From positions 1-64,000 of the forward strand of contig CAZIUI010000016.1 of assembly GCA_964542585.1 (NCBI GenBank): a stretch of 64,000 nucleotides of DNA, in the 5' to 3' direction. Below are positions 17,215 to 27,900 of the stretch, one piece after another. A model generated the notes under the pieces. That model ran no database searches and was not told the origin of the DNA. It saw only the letters and a list, made by a program, of their open reading frames with translations. The stretch's first letter is position 1. The number at the start of each line of letters is the position of its first letter. Position numbers and translations under genes: made by a program. The DNA is from CAYYUA01 sp964542585. GTDB taxonomy: Bacteria > Bacteroidota > Bacteroidia > CAILMK01 > CAYYUA01.

Positions 17215-18236
17215 TCATCTGAATCCGTTTGAGGAGATCGGCTAAAAACCATTAGTAAGGCTCCTATTAAAGCTGGTAAAAGGATGTTAATGAGCCATAA
17301 GCCATAGGTTGCTGCAAGGATGTTTACGGAATGCCCGCTGAAAAATCCTATAAAATGAACAGCCGTAACACCCCTAACACCAATCTCCGCTAAAGCAATG
17401 GTAGGAATAAGGGTTTGCGCTAAAAAAACTACGGGTAGAACAATAATCCCTTGCCCTATTGATAGGGTTACCTGGAAAGCATAAAGTAGTAAGTAAAATT
17501 GACTGACAAAAATAGCATAACGAGCAAAAGCGAATAATAAAGTTCGCCAGAGACCTTTCTTATCATACTTACCAATAAGCTTCAAATATTGTGTAACTTT
17601 TCTTAAATACCCTTTATTTGGTAGAATCCGAAAAAGCGTGGGTATATTAAAATAAGCAAGTAGAAGCGTAGCATTTAAGATTCCAATTAGCATCACCATC
17701 ATATACATGTTGATCGTGATCCGGTCAAAAGGATAATAAAAGTAAGCAATAAAAGCCAAGCTGCCGACCACAACACTAATAAGGAACTGTGCTAAACTAC
17801 CTACGATACTAGCAATAATAGCTTTTACGCGATAGCTAGGCGGTATATAAAAAATTCTTCCTAAGTATTCTGCAATTCTATTCGGTAACAGCGCACTTAC
17901 ACTCACACCACTCAAGACAGCTTTTGAAGCTGTTTTCAGGCTAACAGGATGAACAATTTGCATCAGGTACTGCCATTTCAATGCTTCAAAACCCCAATTG
18001 GCCAACATAAGGAAAGCAACCAGAGGCATTAAAAGGTATCGGGTTTTTTGTAGGTCTTGCACATTTTCAAGCAGGGTCTGAAAGTCTTGACTGTAAAACA
18101 GGACATAGATCAAATACCACGTAGTGCCGATAAGGATAAACCCTTTGAGTAGTATACGCAGGGTATCACTATGGGTCTTCAGCAATAAATAGAATCGATG
18201 AAAAGAGCGTTTAAAATTAGGCAGAAGCAAGGCCAA
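17202..18236 (-). CDS. Flippase-like / lysylphosphatidylglycerol synthase TM-region family protein (UPF0104)
   Basis: This 344-residue integral membrane protein has about eight hydrophobic segments. It has the LPG_synthase_TM pattern: an ALKWQYLMQ entry, SGVSVSALLPNRIAEYLGRIFYI, and a late TIALAEIGVRGVTAVHFIGFF segment. Members include the membrane half of MprF and many uncharacterised proteins paired with glycosyltransferases. The overlap with the GT2 gene suggests it moves or helps make that enzyme's lipid-linked product; this is inferred from context. It is divergent from ruvC. Confidence 0.8.
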   Translation of the reverse strand: MALLLPNFKRSFHRFYLLLKTHSDTLRILLKGFILIGTTWYLIYVLFYSQDFQTLLENVQDLQKTRYLLMPLVAFLMLANWGFEALKWQYLMQIVHPVSLKTASKAVLSGVSVSALLPNRIAEYLGRIFYIPPSYRVKAIIASIVGSLAQFLISVVVGSLAFIAYFYYPFDRITINMYMMVMLIGILNATLLLAYFNIPTLFRILPNKGYLRKVTQYLKLIGKYDKKGLWRTLLFAFARYAIFVSQFYLLLYAFQVTLSIGQGIIVLPVVFLAQTLIPTIALAEIGVRGVTAVHFIGFFSGHSVNILAATYGLWLINILLPALIGALLMVFSRSPQTDSDEWSK

Positions 18237-18317
18237 TCTATGAGGTAGATGATATCACGTATAAAGGAACGAATCTAACCAAAACCGCTATTTTTGAAGG
18301 ATTGGAACGGAAATGTT

Positions 18318-18878
18318 ATGCAGGATTCTGAGCGTATGATTTTAGGCGTAGACCCTGGTACGGCAAATATGGGTTATGGCTTAATAGGTATTAATGGCAA
18401 TCAAACCCAATTGGTTACTTACGGGGTCATTCAACTCCATCAGTATAAAGACCATATGGTAAAGCTTCGTAAGGCTTTTGAACATTCCCTAAATTTAATT
18501 GAGCAATACCTACCAGATGAGCTTGCTATAGAGGCGCCTTTTTACGGGCAAAATGTTCAATCAATGCTTAAGCTTGGACGCGCACAGGGTGTAGCTATGG
18601 CAGCCGGCCTGTATCGCGATATCCCCATTTTTGAGTATGCTCCTAAACGCATCAAGCAATCGATAACAGGTAAAGGAGGAGCCTCTAAAGAACAAGTAGC
18701 AGGTATGCTTCGCCACCTTTTGAATACTTCCTTGAATCCTGCTTACCTTGATGCAACAGATGGATTAGCCACTGCTATGTGTCATTATTACCAAGGAAAT
18801 CCTGCGCAGGAAAAGCCTAAGCCTGGGTACAGCTCCTGGAGAGCTTTTATAGATAATAACCCTGATCGTACTCAGTGA
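18318..18878 (+). CDS. ruvC: Holliday junction endonuclease RuvC
   Basis: This resolvase has RNase H-like fold motifs: MILGVDPGTANMGYG (first catalytic Asp), ELAIEAPFYGQNVQS (catalytic Glu), YAPKRIKQSITGKGGASKEQV, and YLDATDGLATAMCHYY (last two Asp). RuvC cuts Holliday junctions with RuvAB. I chose the ATG at 18318. A TTG eight codons earlier and a second ATG at 18336, directly before ILGVDPG, are alternatives. The last ~20 residues are a basic/polar tail. The gene is convergent with the HIT gene, with stops five bases apart. Confidence 0.94.
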   Translation: MQDSERMILGVDPGTANMGYGLIGINGNQTQLVTYGVIQLHQYKDHMVKLRKAFEHSLNLIEQYLPDELAIEAPFYGQNVQSMLKLGRAQGVAMAAGLYRDIPIFEYAPKRIKQSITGKGGASKEQVAGMLRHLLNTSLNPAYLDATDGLATAMCHYYQGNPAQEKPKPGYSSWRAFIDNNPDRTQ

Positions 18879-18883
18879 TGATC

Positions 18884-19291
18884 CTACGGCCTGGGTAATA
18901 CTACTGCTTGTTGAATATCATCCGCAATCTGCTGCAAGGTGGCCTCTTCCAACTGCAGTTTTGATTTTTTAAAGTCAATATCCCCTTCATGATTGATCGG
19001 AATTAGGTGAATATGAGCATGAGGAATTTCCATACCCAAAACAACGACCCCTACCCTCTCGCAATCAATGACGGCATCTATACCTCTTGCGACATGCTTA
19101 GCAAAAATGCTCATTTGCCCTAACCAATCATCATCTAAATCAAACAGGTAATCGGTTTCCTTTTTGGGGATAACCAGTGTATGCCCTTTTGCCAGGGGAT
19201 TAATGTCTAGGAAAGCGAAATAGTAATCATTTTCGGCCACCTTGTAAGATTGGATCTCTCCGGCAATTATTTTGGAAAAAAGCGTGCTCAT
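18884..19291 (-). CDS. HIT family protein (HINT-like nucleotide hydrolase)
   Basis: This 135-residue protein has the histidine triad HAHIHLIPIN near residues 95-104 and the N-terminal TLFSKIIAGEIQSYKVAEND typical of bacterial HINT-type enzymes, with FLDINPLAKGHTLVIPKK in the middle. HINT proteins hydrolyse purine nucleoside phosphoramidates and related AMP conjugates. It follows greA in the same direction after about 40 bases, a pairing common in Bacteroidota. Physiological substrate not determinable. Confidence 0.92.
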   Translation of the reverse strand: MSTLFSKIIAGEIQSYKVAENDYYFAFLDINPLAKGHTLVIPKKETDYLFDLDDDWLGQMSIFAKHVARGIDAVIDCERVGVVVLGMEIPHAHIHLIPINHEGDIDFKKSKLQLEEATLQQIADDIQQAVVLPRP

Positions 19292-19333
19292 ATAATGCTT
19301 AAAACTTTTTAAACCTTAAAGAGAAGTGGCCAT

Positions 19334-19804
19334 TTATTCAATCGTAATATCTAAAATCTCAAGTTTAAGTTTACCTGCGGGCACATCTACCTCCACTACA
19401 TCACCAACTTTTTGACCCATTAATGCTTCTCCTATAGGAGACGAAGTGGAGATTTTACCTTCTTTAAGGTTAGCCTCCTTTTGGGCCACCAGTTTGTACT
19501 TCATTTCTTTATTGGTGTTATGATTTTTAATGTAAACCGTTGATAAAGCGCTTACTTTGGAGGTATCCAGGTTTTCTTCATCTACTACTTTCGCATTACC
19601 ATAAGTTTTCTCTAACTCAGCGATTTTAGATTCTAGCTTTTTTTGCTCCTCTTTAGCCGCTTCGTATTCGGCATTTTCACTTAAATCTCCCTTAGATGCC
19701 GCTTCAGAAATGTTATCGGAGATCCGCTTCCGCTCGGTAGTTTTAAGGTAATCAAGCTCTTCTTTAAGCTTTTGCAATCCTTCTTTCGAAAAGTATTCTG
19801 CCAT
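19334..19804 (-). CDS. greA: Transcription elongation factor GreA
   Basis: From the ATG at 19804 this is a 156-residue GreA. The N-terminal coiled coil (about residues 1-75) contains SEAASKGDLSENAEYEAAKEEQ; the acidic tip that reaches into the RNA polymerase secondary channel lies within DLSENAEYE. The C-terminal FKBP-like domain ends SPIGEALMGQKVGDVVEVDVP. GreA stimulates cleavage of backtracked transcripts. The open frame extends upstream but that portion has no family match, so the internal ATG is used. Confidence 0.96.
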   Translation of the reverse strand: MAEYFSKEGLQKLKEELDYLKTTERKRISDNISEAASKGDLSENAEYEAAKEEQKKLESKIAELEKTYGNAKVVDEENLDTSKVSALSTVYIKNHNTNKEMKYKLVAQKEANLKEGKISTSSPIGEALMGQKVGDVVEVDVPAGKLKLEILDITIE

Positions 19805-19854
19805 AATCACAACTGTTTTTGCTTTTTTCACTAGAGTATGTGGTAAAAAAGCGG

Positions 19855-19890
19855 AAAATAAAAACGTTCTGACCAAAAAGGACAGAACGC
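19855..19890 (-). terminator. Terminator after the PorV/PorQ-like gene
   Basis: On the minus strand GCGTTCTG and CAGAACGT form a stem of about 7-8 base pairs around an 11-base loop, followed by TTTTTATTTT. It lies 30 bases past the end of the PorV/PorQ-like gene and ahead of greA. Confidence 0.72.
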
Positions 19891-19919
19891 TTTATTGAGG
19901 TTTGAGATGTTTTGTAAAA

Positions 19920-21017
19920 TTAAAGATTCATGCTGAGCCCAATAGAGTGGACCCCATCAAAGTTTCGCGTTGACCTGTACGAATAGTCAAATGTAAACTT
20001 GCTACGATAATCCTTGTCTCTGCCTTTCATTTCTTTCTTGTCACCAAAGGGTAAATTAATTGAGAAACCAGCCGAAGGGCCACTGTATACGGTGGAAGTA
20101 TTCTCTTCCTGGAAAATATCTTTTTCATACAAAATTCCAGCACGGAGGTCAATAATTTTACTCAAACTATATTCAGCGCCAAAGGTAAATTGATTCTTGG
20201 AGAAGGAATTGTTTATAAACTTACCGCTCAGGCTTAATTCTTGGGCATCTTCACTACCAAATTGAATGTCCTGAGCAACTGCAATTGTTAACAAGGATGG
20301 TAGTTCAAAAGAATTTGAACGCTGACGAACGGTTTGCGGAAAATCATTCCCCTGAACAGTAGCTCGGTTACTTAAGCCACTACCGGAAAATTGCATTGGA
20401 GTTCCAACGTTTCGAAGAGCAATGCCGAAGTGGGAGTTTTTTTCTTCCCCTCCTGAAAGATTGGTAGCATACTGAATACCGGCATTAACAGCCACACCTG
20501 TAGCCGTAACCTTATCCAGGGATTCCGAAATAAAGCGGAATGCGACTCCACCCTTTATAAAATTTGAGAATTGCTTAGCATAGCCCACCGATACATTAAC
20601 AATACTGGGATTGAAGGTGCCTTGGCCCCCATCAGGATTAAATACCGTTGTCCTTTCAATATCTCCAATGTCAAAGGATGTGATAGATGCTGCTACAGCA
20701 TTGGTGTTCCTTTCACCCAAGGTAGTCGAAAATCCAAAAGCATTCATATTCATACTGGTTCCCAGCAAGTATTTCGACCTTGATATTTTAAATTCTGTGT
20801 TTTGGGTTCCCAGAAGCCCTGCTACATTATTACGAATGGCTTCTATCCCGTTGATCTGGGCCATATTGGAACCGTGTAAGCCTGAGGTCGCTGGCCATGG
20901 GTTGATCATGAGTTCAGCTGCACCAGCTTGACCCACCCGATCTGGGTTGCCACCTTCAACATTCAAGGCTAATAGAATACCTGAGCAGAAAAAAAGTACC
21001 TCTAGTGATCGTTTCAT
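19920..21017 (-). CDS. PorV/PorQ family outer-membrane protein
   Basis: This 365-residue protein has an N-terminal signal peptide (to about residue 22) followed by DRVGQAGAAELMINPWPAT, matching the start of the PorV/PorQ family. Alternating beta strands then form a predicted FadL-like barrel, closing with an aromatic-rich strand (GVHSIGLSMNL). PorV shuttles T9SS cargo to the attachment complex, and PorQ has a related role. Here the gene is last in a set after a TonB receptor and a giant secreted protein, with short gaps (22 and about 46 bases). It may therefore serve that particular cargo rather than the general secretion apparatus, which is inference. Confidence 0.82.
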   Translation of the reverse strand: MKRSLEVLFFCSGILLALNVEGGNPDRVGQAGAAELMINPWPATSGLHGSNMAQINGIEAIRNNVAGLLGTQNTEFKISRSKYLLGTSMNMNAFGFSTTLGERNTNAVAASITSFDIGDIERTTVFNPDGGQGTFNPSIVNVSVGYAKQFSNFIKGGVAFRFISESLDKVTATGVAVNAGIQYATNLSGGEEKNSHFGIALRNVGTPMQFSGSGLSNRATVQGNDFPQTVRQRSNSFELPSLLTIAVAQDIQFGSEDAQELSLSGKFINNSFSKNQFTFGAEYSLSKIIDLRAGILYEKDIFQEENTSTVYSGPSAGFSINLPFGDKKEMKGRDKDYRSKFTFDYSYRSTRNFDGVHSIGLSMNL

Positions 21018-21039
21018 TATGGTTTGGTTTTAAGCTTCT

Positions 21040-24000
21040 TTAAAAGGTGTCTAAATCCAGCGGTCTTTTGATCCCGAACCATTTAATAGTTGTCGTTCCT
21101 AGTTCAAAAGCGTCCACATGGATCAAGTAAACACCACTGCCAATGGGCACCCGCTGTTCATTACGCAGGTTCCAATCCAGGTAAGTTTGATGGTTTTCCT
21201 CAGTTTGGTCTTTATTAAACTGACGCACAAGCTTACCATCCAAACTGTAAATGGAAATTTGACATTTTTGCGGGAGGTTAGTAATGCGAACTCTGTTATC
21301 AAGCTGACTGCGCTCATAAGGTGAATAAGCATAATAAGGATTAGGAACTGCTTTTACGTTATCAAGAGCAGTCTTACCCATCGCTTTATCCACTTCTGTC
21401 GCCAGATCAGCGGTATTAAAAGAATAAAGCGGTAGATTTTGATTTTCATCACTTACTTCTGTGCTTGCAGTTTCATAAGGAACATTAACCCTTAAGGATA
21501 CTTCCGTACGAGTAGGTATAAGTCCTTCCTCAAGAGATTTCAGCTGGAAATCTTCCCGCAAAGCAGGTACCATTACCCACATAGCTGAGCCAAACATTCC
21601 AGTAATTTCAGTACGGCTACCATTCTGAAGAATCTGTTGGTAAAGTTTTCCTGAATCATAAGCAGCTGTAACCTCATCGGGATTTCGCACCACATTATTG
21701 GTGGTATTTTCTCCCATAATGTAAATGTAGTGCTTACCAGCAAAGGGATAATAGTTAAAATCCCCACTTGAAGCGCTACGATTAAATATATTGGACGTAG
21801 GATTCCACAACATGTCTGTACCATTTTCATCACTATACCAGGAATCCTCTCCAAACATGATATTTAAGCGCTTGCCGGTTTCAAGGTTTATGGCATATCC
21901 CGGAAACCATGACCTTCCTTTATCTTCACTTTTGGAAACATATTGTGGTTTGCCATCCTCAATAGCATTCGGATCCAGCCATGATGCGTGATCACGAAGT
22001 ATGGCATTATTTCGAATATCAAATTTTTGAGCATCGCCTTCGGCTAGCCCTTTACTGGGGTTCATTTCCAGTACCACACATTGCGTCCACTTACTCTTAT
22101 CATTCGTGAAGACGAGGTCCACACTGTGTAAATTCTCAATGTTACCATTTTTGTATCTATTACCACTTGGAATAGCAGGACCAAGGGTTGGCAAATTGCC
22201 AGAGCTATTCGCTATAGCCGTTAAGCCATAAGGTGCTACGATACCATCTAATAAATTCTCATAGATACCATTAGGATCTATAAACCGCCATTCATTATCA
22301 ATATTAACGCTAGCGTCAGCAAGGGATACATCGTAATTATCTGCACCTTGATTAGGGGTGTTTAGCTCACCAGAACGAATCCAGTCAGCTGGGAATGGTA
22401 TACTTCTGGATTCACCTCTATCTCTATCATTTACACCATCAAGCCATGTTTCCTGGGAATTCTCGTAAGATATTTCCGCACTTTTAAAGCCAAGCGAATC
22501 TAGCACAGTATCTAATCGTGGTCCATTGGTTTTTCCTAGTTTTACCGAAATACCAAATTGATCAATTACTTGGGGGTTATCAGCGCTAAGCGGCTTATTG
22601 GCATTAACGGAGTCTTGATTATCTCCCATTTTAATTAGAGACCAGGTAGCATTCCGTGATAGTTGTTCACCTTCAGTATTGGCAATACCTCCATCCTTCA
22701 TTTGGAAGATAAAGTTACCATTAGGTACATTCAGCGGATCATGAACAAAAATGTCTACCGGACCGCCATTCACTTTATAAGTAGGGTTCTCCACAGAACC
22801 ATCTTGTAAAATCTCATCTTCTGTTTTTTCTGTTAATTCTAATGATAAACCACCATTACCAGTACCTTCCAATCTTGTGATACGAGGCTGATCACCATAA
22901 TCTGCTTGTTGTACGACACCACCCTTTTCAGCTGTCACTTTATGAGGTACAACAGAAAAGAAGATTGGATTCCTACCCGCTAAATACTGCCTATTGGCTT
23001 CTACTGAAGCTGAATCGTTAGGATTTGCCGCCGCATAAGGGACAAGGGCAAAGTAGTATTGCGTATTGTTGATAAGTTCATCTTCGCCGGAAGCGAAAAC
23101 ATCCGTATTAATTTGAAAGTTATGTTTTATACCATCATCATTTCCCTGGACCTTAAGAACAGATTGAAACTCGTTTACCGTAGCGTTAAACTCTTGATTA
23201 ACAAGCGTGGATATTTGGTTATCAATATCAGTCTGCCGTACTACTCTGGCCTGTTCTTCATTGTCAAGTTGAGCAGCAGATACACCTCCATCTTTCAACT
23301 GATATAGTTTATATCCTTCAAATCTATATTCAATGGTATCCGTTCGTTCTTCCCCTAATGTTTCGTCCGTGTAAGCTTCTGTTTGCTGGCTTTCGGTTAT
23401 AGACACAACTAAGGACTCATTCAGCTCCTGCGCTTTAACTTTTGGTGATGGCGGACCATCCAAGATGTCAAAATCATTGTTAAAAAGCTGCTGAGCACGA
23501 TCATCCGCAACTCGCAAAAGATCTAATGAACCGATATTTCCACCTGATGTAGCTTTTGCCCATACAACGCCAACCGTAATATTGTTAACCGCTCCAGGCA
23601 TTAGCGTAAATGGCCCCGAGGATTGAATAAAACGCCTATCTCCGGGAACATTACCTGCAGTGCCTTCTGTCCATCCTTCGCCATCTGCAGGATCACCAGG
23701 AAACATGAAAGATGTTTCATCATTGCCACCTTTACCATTTCCTCCCTCGGTAACAGGTGACCCATCTTTCCAAGTAGCTGTTAAATAGTTGTAATAGTGT
23801 TGCGCTTCTTCTGGATTACCCGTTGAAGTAAAGTCATTGTTGTAATAAACAAAGTTGTCCATCCCGCGGGTCCTACCATCGCGAGTTGTAGGACCTTGAA
23901 AATAGTCAACACCGACAGATGGAGGGTTTTGGCCATATCCTCGAGTGCCCTCATCAAAATCGTCCCCATTGTAGCAAATGCCTAAATCCCTAGAGGTATC

Positions 24001-24885
24001 ACATCCTACAAAATCATCAAAGGCGAAACCAAGGTCAGCGTCAACCCATTGACCCATGAACATGCTATCCAATCGGTTATTGGAACGGTTAATCAATTTA
24101 TGCTGGTAAAACGTCATGTTGTTGACTTGATCATTGGTCTTGAAAGCAAAAGCTGTTGTCTGAATTTCCATACCAATGGCTGGGGCCTGTGTCTCAGAGT
24201 GAATATTCCCTTTATCGTTATAAATATACCATAAAGCCTGATCACCAGGAATGTCAGGGAAATCACCTTTACGAGGCTCATACACACCATTGTTATTAAC
24301 ATCCGTAAAAGGAGCCAAGTACCTACTTTGGCCTTTAGTAACATCACCCCTTGTGGGCCAATTGAGAATATCATTAGGGATGTTTTGGGTATTTCCTTCC
24401 TTAATTTCCTCGATATCCTCCCGGTTAACTTTCCATATCTTATCCCAATTAGAACATACTTCCTGATTAACCGAAGCATCGGTTGTATCCAATGGCCCTG
24501 GCCAGTAATCATAACTTTGCTGCTGGCGGTAGGTCATAGCGGCTTGACGTAAATTACCTCCTTGATCAAACCCCCCTAACCATACCGAACCAGCAAATAA
24601 GGAAGATTTAAAAGGGGCTTCATCGGTATTAGGTATGATGTACCTAGCCGTATTTACCAAATCCCACCACATGTCACCACCATTCATGATGCGGGCTCTC
24701 ACATTATTAATATCAAGGTTTACAGCAGCGCTAGGAGGCTCGCAACCAGCTTTTAGTTGACGCTGCCCTTTCTTTTGCGTAAGCTGTTCCTCACCTTGAT
24801 CTACATTTTCTTTTCCAATAGCAGCCCCATTGCCGAAGAGGAGGAAAGCTACCATTATTAAAGTCAAAACCTTCTGATTTCGCAT
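21040..24885 (-). CDS. Giant secreted protein with C-terminal sorting-like domain
   Basis: This 1281-residue protein has an N-terminal signal peptide (about residues 1-25). It has no catalytic domain I can name. The body is rich in Asn, Asp, Gly and aromatic residues, with beta-rich segments around YNDKGNIHSETQAP, GPFTLMPGAVNNITVGVVWA and NTQYYFALVPYAA. The last is typical of extracellular fibronectin-like surface proteins. Near the C-terminus VKAVPNPYYAYSPYE, then ISIYSLDGKLVRQF and IGSGVYLIHVDA, follow the T9SS type A sorting-domain pattern, but the protein continues ~15 residues beyond it (IKWFGIKRPLDLDTF). It lies between a TonB receptor and a PorV/PorQ protein. Probable surface-exposed or secreted adhesin or structural protein; role unknown. 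Confidence 0.78.
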   Translation of the reverse strand: MRNQKVLTLIMVAFLLFGNGAAIGKENVDQGEEQLTQKKGQRQLKAGCEPPSAAVNLDINNVRARIMNGGDMWWDLVNTARYIIPNTDEAPFKSSLFAGSVWLGGFDQGGNLRQAAMTYRQQQSYDYWPGPLDTTDASVNQEVCSNWDKIWKVNREDIEEIKEGNTQNIPNDILNWPTRGDVTKGQSRYLAPFTDVNNNGVYEPRKGDFPDIPGDQALWYIYNDKGNIHSETQAPAIGMEIQTTAFAFKTNDQVNNMTFYQHKLINRSNNRLDSMFMGQWVDADLGFAFDDFVGCDTSRDLGICYNGDDFDEGTRGYGQNPPSVGVDYFQGPTTRDGRTRGMDNFVYYNNDFTSTGNPEEAQHYYNYLTATWKDGSPVTEGGNGKGGNDETSFMFPGDPADGEGWTEGTAGNVPGDRRFIQSSGPFTLMPGAVNNITVGVVWAKATSGGNIGSLDLLRVADDRAQQLFNNDFDILDGPPSPKVKAQELNESLVVSITESQQTEAYTDETLGEERTDTIEYRFEGYKLYQLKDGGVSAAQLDNEEQARVVRQTDIDNQISTLVNQEFNATVNEFQSVLKVQGNDDGIKHNFQINTDVFASGEDELINNTQYYFALVPYAAANPNDSASVEANRQYLAGRNPIFFSVVPHKVTAEKGGVVQQADYGDQPRITRLEGTGNGGLSLELTEKTEDEILQDGSVENPTYKVNGGPVDIFVHDPLNVPNGNFIFQMKDGGIANTEGEQLSRNATWSLIKMGDNQDSVNANKPLSADNPQVIDQFGISVKLGKTNGPRLDTVLDSLGFKSAEISYENSQETWLDGVNDRDRGESRSIPFPADWIRSGELNTPNQGADNYDVSLADASVNIDNEWRFIDPNGIYENLLDGIVAPYGLTAIANSSGNLPTLGPAIPSGNRYKNGNIENLHSVDLVFTNDKSKWTQCVVLEMNPSKGLAEGDAQKFDIRNNAILRDHASWLDPNAIEDGKPQYVSKSEDKGRSWFPGYAINLETGKRLNIMFGEDSWYSDENGTDMLWNPTSNIFNRSASSGDFNYYPFAGKHYIYIMGENTTNNVVRNPDEVTAAYDSGKLYQQILQNGSRTEITGMFGSAMWVMVPALREDFQLKSLEEGLIPTRTEVSLRVNVPYETASTEVSDENQNLPLYSFNTADLATEVDKAMGKTALDNVKAVPNPYYAYSPYERSQLDNRVRITNLPQKCQISIYSLDGKLVRQFNKDQTEENHQTYLDWNLRNEQRVPIGSGVYLIHVDAFELGTTTIKWFGIKRPLDLDTF

Positions 24886-24931
24886 ATTTTATACTTTTAC
24901 TTACGTATGATCACTTATATTCTAACTATTA

Positions 24932-27900
24932 CTAAAAATTCAACCTTGCCCCTAATCGAATAATCCTAGGTCGTCCGAAATTTCTGGGATTTTCAATTTT
25001 AGCACGGTACTGATCCCGATAGGCTTGCCGGCTAACCTGTTGACTAATAACCTGCTGACCTTGCAAGGATGATAGAAAACCATCATCTTCAGGGGAACCT
25101 GTAAATCTGTAGACGTTCTGGACGTTTTTGGTATTGAGAAGGTTGTCTACCCGTAAGTATAGGTTGAGGTTTTGTTTACGACCTCTACCTACAGCGCCAC
25201 TACCCCCCTCTTTATCACCACCGGTCAGATCCAGCGGAATGGTTTTGTCTATTCGAATATTTGCAGTCCAGGTCCAGGGTAGTCGCCTTCCGTTAATATC
25301 ACCATCTTGAACCGGTCGTTGACGAATACCTACCGCAACTGCTCTAGTTACATTACTTTGACCTGAGTAGGGCTGACCAGAAGAGGCACTGACCCGAAAG
25401 TTAAAACCGACATTTTTAAGCAATTGCGAGCCACCACCTGTAACCGGGCCATTGTAGCTAGCTCCGGAGCCAAACCGGTAATCCAAAATCCCTTGAAGAT
25501 TATGCCTGATATCGGTATTTAATGGGAATGGCGTACGAAGATTAGGCTGACCCGCTTGGATTAAAGCACTTTGATCGGCGGTATTGGATCCCGTTCCATT
25601 CGCAAATTGTAATGTGTAGCTACCACGAAAACTTACCGGACTTCGGGAAGTAGCCCTCAGATCATAAATAGCTGTTAATCCTTTAGTGGTACTAAAATCG
25701 ATATTACGGAACGTGGTATAGGTTGTAGGATAGGCTTGACTTATCTGTTGAATTTGAATAAGGTTTCGCGTTTCCGTGTAAAAAGCTTTAATCTCAAATG
25801 ATGATCTACGGGTGAGCCGCTGTTTAAAACCAAGGGTAAACTTGTTACTCCGCTCCGGTTGTAAGTTTGGATTGTTTATAGTTTGGGTAGCGCGATCTTG
25901 TAAGTAGTAGTAATCATCAATGGTAGTTTGGATCCGACTTTTAGGCCGCTGAACCAATACATCATAACTGGCTCTGAATCGTGCTTCTTGCGAGATAGGG
26001 AAAGAGAAGGCTATTCGTGGCATAACGTTAACCTGGGGCTCATATTCTTCAAAACCTTCAGCAACCAGGTTATCATCTTCATCAACACCATCAGCCAGGA
26101 AAGGAGCAATCTGACCTGTTCTTGTTTGAATCGCAATAGAATTGGGGTTAGCAACTGATCCTCCTGAGTTGTTGAACCAATTATCCCCTTTACGATAACC
26201 TACAATTTCATTCGGGTCAAAAGGATCATCCACATATACCACGCTTTGATCAGGCACATTACCAGGATGGTTCCCTGCTGGATTAAGCTCTGGATCCACT
26301 TCAGATTTCTTTTTAGTGGGAAATAAGGAAAATTTATCCTTCGGAACCATTTGATTAGCATCAAAACGATCTACGCGAACACCCAACCTAAAAAATAGAT
26401 CCTTTACTTTGAATTTATCTTGAATATAAGCCGCGGTGTAGTTGGGATTGTAAGCTCCCATAGGTCTGGTGCTCGGATTGTTTAAGAACTCCTCTATACT
26501 TGGATCATCGGAGATTTTGTTCCCCTTGTAATCATAACCAAAATAGTTCACACCGCTTTGGTTAAGGAGTTCATCAGCACCGAAAAGTCCAATGGATAGA
26601 TCATTGGGGCTAAGCTCATCAATATTTATAAATTCTTTAGGACCATAATCTTCTTGCTCCCGGAGACGCTTGTCAAAGGTAGTTTGTCCTCCTTCATTTA
26701 AACGATCATAATTTACAGTATCCGTAAACGTACCGTTATTAAATTGAGGTTGAGGGTTATCGGTATCTAACTGACGTATATGGGAGTTCACAGATTGTCT
26801 GCCAATAGTCCAGAGGTTGCGAGCTGCAACATTATAACCACGGCGAATAATCTGTTCATATTGAACACCTAGGTTAAAACTATGCTCACCTACATCAAAA
26901 GAGCCACTAGCTGAAGCTCTGAAAGTTTCCCGCTCAAACTTAGCAAAACCGCCAACCGGATTGCCAGTATTTTGCCATAGGCTGTAGACCAGTTGCGGGC
27001 CATCACCATTTCTAAGCCCTCCATTTGCAGCTATTTGCTGCAGGGAATTAACATCATTATTTAAAAACCCAAAAAGTTGTTCAGTGTAGTTGCCTGCTGT
27101 TTGGTTAATATTCGCGGGAGTGAATTCAACAGCAGTATCTGTAAATCCTTGCTGGAAAAATGCTTCTTCAACTGTTCCCCCTACTGAATCTTCCGTAAAT
27201 CGATAATTCGGGGCTCGCTTGCGTTCAAAATTGCCGTAATAACCGTACTTAAAAAAGTCTTCTTCAAATTTCTCGTTACGGTTTAAACGGTTATTCTTAG
27301 CGTAGGAAGCTTGTAATGAATAAAAAACGTTACGAATACCCTCATTATCATCATCGTTCGCAAAACTTTGAGTCATCCTTAAGTAAGTACGAAAGTTCCG
27401 GCGTTCAAGATCTGAATAGTTTTTGTAATTGAACATGCTGTTAATCCGGGAATAGTCTTGGTTGGTCCTGAAACCATACTGGCCACCGGCAATGAGATTA
27501 ATTTGATCAGAAAGGTTATAAGTAAGCTTACCTGTAAAATTGTAGTTCAAGCGGTCTACATTAGGCCGCGAGTCTACATTCTTGATATTATCATCAGTTA
27601 CAAAAGCTGCATTTGGCTGAAAGCCCGCAGATGTAGGATCTCTTACAAGAGGTTTAGCTTGGAGCTCATTAAGGGTTTCATCATTAACCACGGGATAGCC
27701 TGAAACCGTTGGACGGGGTTCATCTTGAAAGGTGACAACACCACCAAATTGAAAGCCCAGTTTAGTTGTAGAACTGTCAGTACCTTTATACTTTTTGAAA
27801 ATGGGTCCTGAAACATTGCCCTCAAGTTGGTTAAAACCATACCCATCTAAAAACTGGGAGCTTAATAATTCTATAGACCCCCTGTAAGATGGTGTTGCAC

